DNA of 9,567 bases from Planctomycetota bacterium (GTDB lineage: Bacteria; Planctomycetota; Phycisphaerae; WQYP01), in NCBI GenBank assembly GCA_021828925.1, contig JAJZCT010000082.1, positions 1 through 9,567 on the forward strand, given 5' to 3'. Of this stretch, positions 5,728 to 9,567 are shown one piece after another. The translations under genes and the position numbers were made by a program. How positions within the stretch are numbered: position 1 is the first letter of the stretch; each line of letters starts with the position of its first letter. Under the pieces are notes generated by a model. That model was given only the letters and a program-made list of their open reading frames with translations. It had not been told where the DNA came from and did no database searches.

Positions 5728-6801
5728 ATGCTTATCTCACCATCGGGCAATTTTGGAACAACCAGCGGGCACAAACTTTTGGCCGCATCTGCGATGATGT
5801 TGATGGCCGCAGGTGCCATCAACAGTTCAGTGGGCGCTATGACCATCACGCCACATTTTGAAAGCTCCATTACCGGAAGCGCCAGCTACAGCACCATCGC
5901 CTCGGATATCAATAGCGCGCTGACATTTTATAACCAGAACATCCTTAATAACGTCAATGTAAGCATCGATTTTGCCGTTACCCCGACTACTTCCAGCGCT
6001 TCGTATCTTGGTCAAAGCAACAGCACTATTTATACTCCGTCGTACAGCACCTACACTTCCGCCATGCAGACCAATGCGATCCAAAATAGCAACGCCATCG
6101 AACTGACCGCTTACAATAATCTGCAATATGGCAATGACAGCAACGGGGCGAAAAACATTGACGCCACGGCACCGGATATGCGGGCTCTTACCGGCTCGTC
6201 CGCCTACACGGGTGGCTACAATACCAACGGAAGCTATGTCGGAAGTTCGGGAACGATTGATGGCGTGATCACGCTTAATGCGGCGGACCTTTCCGGTTTC
6301 GGCGGCGGTGGAAATTTCAGTCCCGGTCGTGTCATTCAACATGAAGTCGATGAAGTTCTCGGCATCGGTGGCGGCGGATCAACTCTGACGAGCTCCACAA
6401 CCTCGGCCACCGCCTATGGCCCGATGGATCTGTTTCGTTACTCCGCGCTCCATACGCCAAGCTATACCAACAGCTCCACCGCCACGTCCTATTTCTCCAT
6501 TGACGGCGGCACGGTAAATTTGGTGAATTTCAACCAGAACCCCGGTACCAATAGCCAGACCGGAGGCGACTTCGGCGACTGGAGCAGCGAAGGCACTACG
6601 GGTAACTATGTTCAATTGGCATTTACATCAAGCTCGCAAGGGGCGGCCAGCGTCAGCCCGACATCGCCAGAGGGGATTGCACTGCAAGCCGTGGGTTATG
6701 ACATGGCGGTTCCTGAGCCATCAACCTTGGCCCTCTGCGGTGGATTGCTTTTCGGCCTGGGCCTGATGCGCCGCCGCGCCGCTCGGAGCCCTTCGCAGTA
6801 A
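5728..6801 (+). CDS. PEP-CTERM protein with a putative metalloprotease motif (NF038122-like)
   Basis: This is a 357-residue exported protein. A hydrophobic segment at about residues 17-38, ending SSVGA-M, looks like a signal peptide. The body (about 39-327) is rich in Ser, Thr, Asn and Gly, predicted beta-rich. The C-terminus is a clear PEP-CTERM sorting signal: VPEPST (328-333), a short hydrophobic span (334-347), then RRR (348-350), which exosortase and its partners are expected to recognise at the membrane. Residues 204-214 read QHEVDEVLGIG, an HExxE..G variant of the zincin HExxH..G motif, so His205, Glu206 and Glu209 are candidate zinc or catalytic residues. Downstream GPMDLFRYSA (231-240), YFSIDGGT (255-262) and GDFGDWSS (280-287) fit my memory of the planctomycete and proteobacterial PEP-CTERM putative metalloproteases called NF038122. 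Activity is unproven. AAAGGG lies 6 nt before ATG 5728. No exosortase gene is present here. Confidence 0.88.
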   Translation: MLISPSGNFGTTSGHKLLAASAMMLMAAGAINSSVGAMTITPHFESSITGSASYSTIASDINSALTFYNQNILNNVNVSIDFAVTPTTSSASYLGQSNSTIYTPSYSTYTSAMQTNAIQNSNAIELTAYNNLQYGNDSNGAKNIDATAPDMRALTGSSAYTGGYNTNGSYVGSSGTIDGVITLNAADLSGFGGGGNFSPGRVIQHEVDEVLGIGGGGSTLTSSTTSATAYGPMDLFRYSALHTPSYTNSSTATSYFSIDGGTVNLVNFNQNPGTNSQTGGDFGDWSSEGTTGNYVQLAFTSSSQGAASVSPTSPEGIALQAVGYDMAVPEPSTLALCGGLLFGLGLMRRRAARSPSQ

Positions 6802-6851
6802 CGGCTAAGTTGAGCTGACACGTTTAACACATTATCCACCATCACCTGACC

Positions 6852-8453
6852 TTACGGTTTACGTGCCTCAAATGGGAGTGCCGGCAGAGATTCTTTGTTC
6901 ATCAGGTTCGGTACGGCAATGTCGCTGAAAGCAAACTGGACTGCTGTGGGAGTGCTGATTTTCGGGGATCGCACCACCACAGTTCTTCCAACTATTTGCG
7001 CCCTGGCGTTAACAAATGTCCCGTTTCGGCCGGAGAGCTGAAACCAATTCAACGGTTTTCCATCGCGCGAAAGCAGTCCGCCGCCCACATCTGTAAAGTG
7101 AATGACAACCTGATTCCCATCAAATTCCGCCGATTGAAACACCGGCCCCGAATAGGTTTTTCCAGAATGAAATATCTTCGCCAAGGCGATGGCGGCCAAG
7201 CGATTGCCGACCGCTTGCTTATTAGCAGGATGGATATTATGAATATTACCGATATCCATGGTTGACGCGATACCGCAATTTGCAATTCGCCGGGCCGCTT
7301 TTTCTTCCGCCTGCCAGATCACCGGCTCCATCGGACCGTCGTGGCCATAATTATACGGGGCAATCTGCACGATATAAAAAGGGAAGTTTCCCTGCCGCCA
7401 CAATTTTCGCCAGGAACCAATTAGCGCCTTGAGATGATAGTAATAGCGATGATCATGGGAAGATACATTATTTTCCCCCTGATACCAGATCACGCCGCCA
7501 ATAGCATAAGGAATCAATGGATGAATCATGCCGTTGAAAAGCGTGGTTGGATTTTGCCGCGGATCCGGCTGCCAGTCACCGTGTGGAATCTGGTAATTAA
7601 AAGCGTGCGGGCTGCTGATGGCATTTTCTGGCTTATGGGGCCGATGGGGCATGGACTTGCCGGTCGCCAGGGCTTGTTTGGCATTGCGTAACCATGCGGT
7701 CATGGCGGCCAGGTAAATGGTATTCAACTTTTTCTGCCGCTTCGCCATCGCCCGCAGCCACACCTGATTCGATTTCAATTGCGGCACCGCAAAAAAGCCC
7801 TGTTGGGGAATCCATGGTTCAATATTAGTGCCGCCCCAGTCGGCTTCAAGCAGACCAACCGGAACATGAAGTGCTTTGTGCATGGCAAGGCCGAAGAAAT
7901 AGCCCACCGCGCTAAAGCCCGCGAGATTTTTCGGCGTGCACCGCTGCCACACCGCAGCCGCTTGTTTTTTCGGCGTACCGGAAAAATTCGATCCCAACAT
8001 CGGCACGTGATAAAGCCGGATATTCTGATGCGTTCCCTTCGCCAGCGCCCCCGAAAGATTCTTGCGGCCAAACCAGCCCGCCATGGGATATTGCATATTG
8101 GATTGCCCGGAGCAAAGCCATACATCGCCCACGAGAACATCGTGAACAACCATGGTTTGAGAGTCGGAAGATATGGTTAAATTGCGCGGGGCAGCGCTGA
8201 AATGCATTGGGGGAAGTTTGGCCATCCAGTTGCCATGCACGTCGGCGGTTGCGGTAACCGTATGGCCTGCAAAGCTGACCGTAATTTTTTGTCCCGGCCT
8301 AGCCCAGCCCCATACCGGGTCCTTCAAGCCGCGTTGCAGGACCAGATGATTGGTAAATAGATTGGAAACAGTGAAAGGCGTTGACGCATGCGCCGCTGGC
8401 AAACCGCCCAATATCGCTGCGAGACTGATAAGCATCGGCGCCATGAATCGCAT
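6852..8453 (-). CDS. Secreted sialate O-acetylesterase family protein (SGNH/SASA)
   Basis: This is a predicted exported carbohydrate esterase that removes O-acetyl groups from sugars; in non-pathogens the substrate is often plant or microbial polysaccharide rather than sialic acid. A Sec signal peptide (residues 1-23) ends in AHA-S. An N-terminal beta domain follows (about 25-105). The SGNH-like catalytic domain opens with GDVWLCSGQSNMQYPM, with nucleophile Ser118. Next come WGGTNIEPW (206-214), an IWYQGENN block (322-329), and Asp400 with His408 in D-I-G-N-I-H-N-I-H-P as the likely remaining catalytic residues. The tail NLMNKESLPALPF (516-528) is diagnostic of this family. At 533 residues it is complete. 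ATG 8451-8453 has GGAG (8462-8465 on + coordinates) eight bases upstream; Met4 is the alternative. It converges on the PEP-CTERM gene with a 50-bp gap and no clear terminator between them. A promoter and a leader hairpin lie upstream. Confidence 0.94.
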   Translation of the reverse strand: MRFMAPMLISLAAILGGLPAAHASTPFTVSNLFTNHLVLQRGLKDPVWGWARPGQKITVSFAGHTVTATADVHGNWMAKLPPMHFSAAPRNLTISSDSQTMVVHDVLVGDVWLCSGQSNMQYPMAGWFGRKNLSGALAKGTHQNIRLYHVPMLGSNFSGTPKKQAAAVWQRCTPKNLAGFSAVGYFFGLAMHKALHVPVGLLEADWGGTNIEPWIPQQGFFAVPQLKSNQVWLRAMAKRQKKLNTIYLAAMTAWLRNAKQALATGKSMPHRPHKPENAISSPHAFNYQIPHGDWQPDPRQNPTTLFNGMIHPLIPYAIGGVIWYQGENNVSSHDHRYYYHLKALIGSWRKLWRQGNFPFYIVQIAPYNYGHDGPMEPVIWQAEEKAARRIANCGIASTMDIGNIHNIHPANKQAVGNRLAAIALAKIFHSGKTYSGPVFQSAEFDGNQVVIHFTDVGGGLLSRDGKPLNWFQLSGRNGTFVNARAQIVGRTVVVRSPKISTPTAVQFAFSDIAVPNLMNKESLPALPFEARKP

Positions 8454-8479
8454 AACCGCATCTCCATTTACTGAACATT

Positions 8480-8496
8480 AAAGCCGTGTGGCTTTT
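8480..8496 (-). repeat. Short stem-loop in the esterase leader
   Basis: AAAGCC and GGCTTT (8480-8485 and 8490-8495) form a 6-bp perfect stem around a 4-base loop. In - strand transcripts it sits 15 nt before the ribosome-binding GGAG and a few bases after the predicted transcription start. No free T-run follows on the - strand, so a leader structure is more likely than a terminator. Confidence 0.35.
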
Positions 8497-8508
8497 CGGC
8501 AGTAACGG

Positions 8509-8536
8509 ACTATATCGGCAACAGGAAAATTAGCAA
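8509..8536 (-). promoter_or_regulatory. Predicted promoter for the esterase gene
   Basis: On the - strand TTGCTA (8531-8536) is separated by 16 bp from TATAGT (8509-8514), five of six -10 matches. The expected start is near 8502, giving a leader of about 48 nt. Confidence 0.45.
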
Positions 8537-8776
8537 CGGCCGTCCGTCGCGAAGGGCATGGCCATATTTCCGGGCGAGCGGCAAAATCGACGGCACCAAT
8601 GCCGGCGCTAAGAGAATGGTTCGTCTTGGAAACTCGCGTCCGAGGGGCCTGACCGGATTTATTGCCGCGTCCGTTGCAAATCGTAAGCCAATGCATCGAT
8701 CGCGCCCAAACCGACAAGGGGAACCATGAATGATGGGGGCAATTAAAGCAGTCGGGTGGGCCGCCAAGCGGCGTTT
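8537..8776. other. Stretch without a recognisable gene
   Basis: Between the predicted esterase promoter and the XRE stop codon there are about 240 bp in which several frames on both strands are open for 60-85 codons. The translations are Arg/Pro-rich, lack any family pattern and have no convincing ribosome-binding site. The open frames look like a product of GC-rich composition. A 5-bp GCCGC/GCGGC hairpin with a 3-base loop (8760-8772) begins 4 nt beyond the XRE stop and might help end that transcript, but its nearest T-rich run (TTTAATT) is about 11 bases away. Confidence 0.4.
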
Positions 8777-9115
8777 CTACGCTGTACGCAAAGCATTCCC
8801 GATAGCCTTGTCCAGCTTGTTGACAATCTGCATCGTAGCGGTGTGTTTGCCTGATTCAATGCGCGAGATGGTTTCCTGCCGAACTCCGGCCAGTTCTGCC
8901 AACTGCTGTTGAGTCAACCCAGCGCTGGTGCGATCCTGTATGAGGCGGCGCGCAATCAAAACACGGATAGATTCTAAGGCATTGCGCGTACCATGTGCGT
9001 CCAGCGGAGGGTAGTCGGGCAAGTTCGTTCTGGTTTCCGCCAGATAGCGGCGGTACGCTTCAATGGGGACAAGGGCGAATTTCTTGCCATGTCTGGTAAC
9101 AGTCGCGACATTCAT
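8777..9115 (-). CDS. XRE-family helix-turn-helix regulator, antitoxin-like
   Basis: This is a 112-residue DNA-binding protein. Residues about 57-105 form an XRE/Cro-type helix-turn-helix domain: RRLIQDRTSAGLTQQQLAEL leads into A-G-V-R-Q-E-T-I-S-R-I-E-S-G-K, the classic recognition-helix region, and then a final helix I-V-N-K-L-D-K-A-I. The first 25 residues (V-T-R-H-G-K-K-F-A-L-V-P-I-E-A-Y-R-R-Y) look like the beta-strand and tyrosine end of a Phd/YefM-type antitoxin head, and a Pro-rich linker L-P-D-Y-P-P-L-D joins the two parts. This layout is typical of XRE antitoxins, but no toxin gene is recognisable on either side. The ATG at 9113-9115 is chosen because GAGG precedes it at six bases. 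The same frame is open upstream to 9325, but those 70 residues show no domain character. It likely represses its own promoter. Confidence 0.85.
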   Translation of the reverse strand: MNVATVTRHGKKFALVPIEAYRRYLAETRTNLPDYPPLDAHGTRNALESIRVLIARRLIQDRTSAGLTQQQLAELAGVRQETISRIESGKHTATMQIVNKLDKAIGNALRTA

Positions 9116-9530
9116 AGAGCACCTCATGGGTCGTACACCAGGGCAATTCCTTAACATCCGCCTTGGCATCATCAGTTTCCCGCACCTCGAATATTTACAT
9201 ATGACCCTGCGTGCTTCGAAAATGGACGACGATTTAGGAACGTGGGAGTTCCGCCGCAAATATCTCGCGACGGGGGAAAAGTAAAAATGCACCACGTTAA
9301 GCCAAGCAGGACAAACTGCGAGCAATACCCCACGAAATTTGGGCAGTGCTCTCTAACCGGCCCGGTGCGTTGAATATAGAACAGCCCATGTTCACTGCCA
9401 CCATTTTTCTTTGCATCGAGTTCTTTGCATCGAGGAGCCGGAAAATGGTCTCTATCATAAGCTACTGGGAACCCCTGCAAATTAATTCAGGGCCGACGCC
9501 CGATGGCAGAAAGGCGATTCGCAAATATTC
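9116..9530. other. Gene-free stretch upstream of the XRE gene
   Basis: This stretch is about 415 bp. Short open frames on both strands (up to about 100 codons on the - strand, 9172-9480) have no family resemblance, no good ribosome site and skewed composition. I looked for RelE/HigB/ParE-type toxin patterns upstream of the antitoxin-like gene and saw none. The only clear structure is the 14-bp tandem duplication at 9407-9434. The stretch could be plain intergenic DNA or a decayed gene. Confidence 0.45.
9407..9434. repeat. Perfect tandem duplication of a 14-bp unit
   Basis: TTCTTTGCATCGAG occurs twice in direct, adjoining copies (9407-9420 and 9421-9434) with no mismatch. A 14-bp unit would shift the frame of any protein crossing it, which supports the region being non-coding or inactivated. 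Two copies are too few to call a regulatory iteron array. Confidence 0.9.
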
Positions 9531-9567
9531 ATGACTACTCACCAACCCTATTTTGTCGACGCTTTAA
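9531..9567 (+). CDS. Possible start of a gene cut by the right edge
   Basis: An ATG at 9531 opens 12 codons (M-T-T-H-Q-P-Y-F-V-D-A-L) that run off the window without a stop. An in-frame polar start followed by Y-F-V-D is plausible for a real protein, but the ribosome site is weak (AAAGGCG about 14 nt upstream). Nothing can be said about function. Confidence 0.25.
   Translation, partial: MTTHQPYFVDAL

Noticed and set aside
7775..8180. Frames of over 120 codons on both strands within the esterase gene
   Set aside because: They are shadows of a gene whose catalytic motifs are intact in the chosen frame.
8478..8767. Two overlapping - strand frames of about 80 codons upstream of the esterase
   Set aside because: Both are Arg/Pro-rich without family pattern or ribosome site, overlap each other, and cover the predicted promoter; best explained by base composition.
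9116..9325. N-terminal extension of the XRE protein (the same frame is open to 9325)
   Set aside because: The added 70 residues are Cys/Arg-rich and without pattern, while the ATG at 9115 has a well-placed GAGG and begins a domain-like sequence.

Overview
The window is chromosomal DNA from a bacterium with moderately high GC content. It most resembles the phylum Planctomycetota, probably near class Phycisphaerae. That placement is an inference from a combination of features: a PEP-CTERM-anchored putative metalloprotease, a secreted SASA-type (sialate O-acetylesterase) carbohydrate esterase, a small lipoprotein, an hpf-ptsN-HPr cluster and an XRE regulator with a Phd-like head. No rRNA or other strong phylogenetic marker is present. 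I see no tRNA, CRISPR array, insertion sequence, integrase or phage gene.

Layout. On the + strand, nt 3-1769 is the DNA-repair ATPase gene recN, cut by the left edge. It is followed closely by a MATE-family efflux transporter (1822-3261). On the - strand are a small predicted lipoprotein (3333-3686), with a good intrinsic terminator, and rpmA for ribosomal protein L27 (3820-4089). rpmA and hpf (4301) diverge from a 211-bp control region with a plausible promoter for each. hpf (ribosome hibernation factor), a PTS EIIA/PtsN protein and HPr form a co-directional cluster at 4301-5508. A 219-bp leader region with a promoter-like site and a stem-loop plus T-tract precedes a PEP-CTERM protein with a zinc-protease-like motif (5728-6801). 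Convergent to it is a secreted sialate O-acetylesterase-family protein (6852-8453, - strand). Next come a gene-free stretch, an XRE-type regulator or antitoxin (8777-9115, - strand), and about 415 bp without a recognisable gene that carries a perfect 14-bp tandem duplication. At the right edge an open frame starts at 9531 and may be the beginning of another gene.

How the genes may work together. hpf, ptsN and HPr match the composition of the proteobacterial rpoN-linked PTS-Ntr locus, but without rpoN, enzyme I or an HPr kinase in view. They probably form a regulatory phosphorelay linked to ribosome hibernation, and L27 is transcribed from the opposite side of the same intergenic region. The lipoprotein, the PEP-CTERM protein and the esterase are all exported and probably act at the cell surface or on extracellular polymers. 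Everything looks intact except the edge-truncated genes. The least conventional elements are regulatory: short stem-loops lie near the presumed mRNA 5' ends of several unrelated genes. No clearly new multi-gene system is evident.
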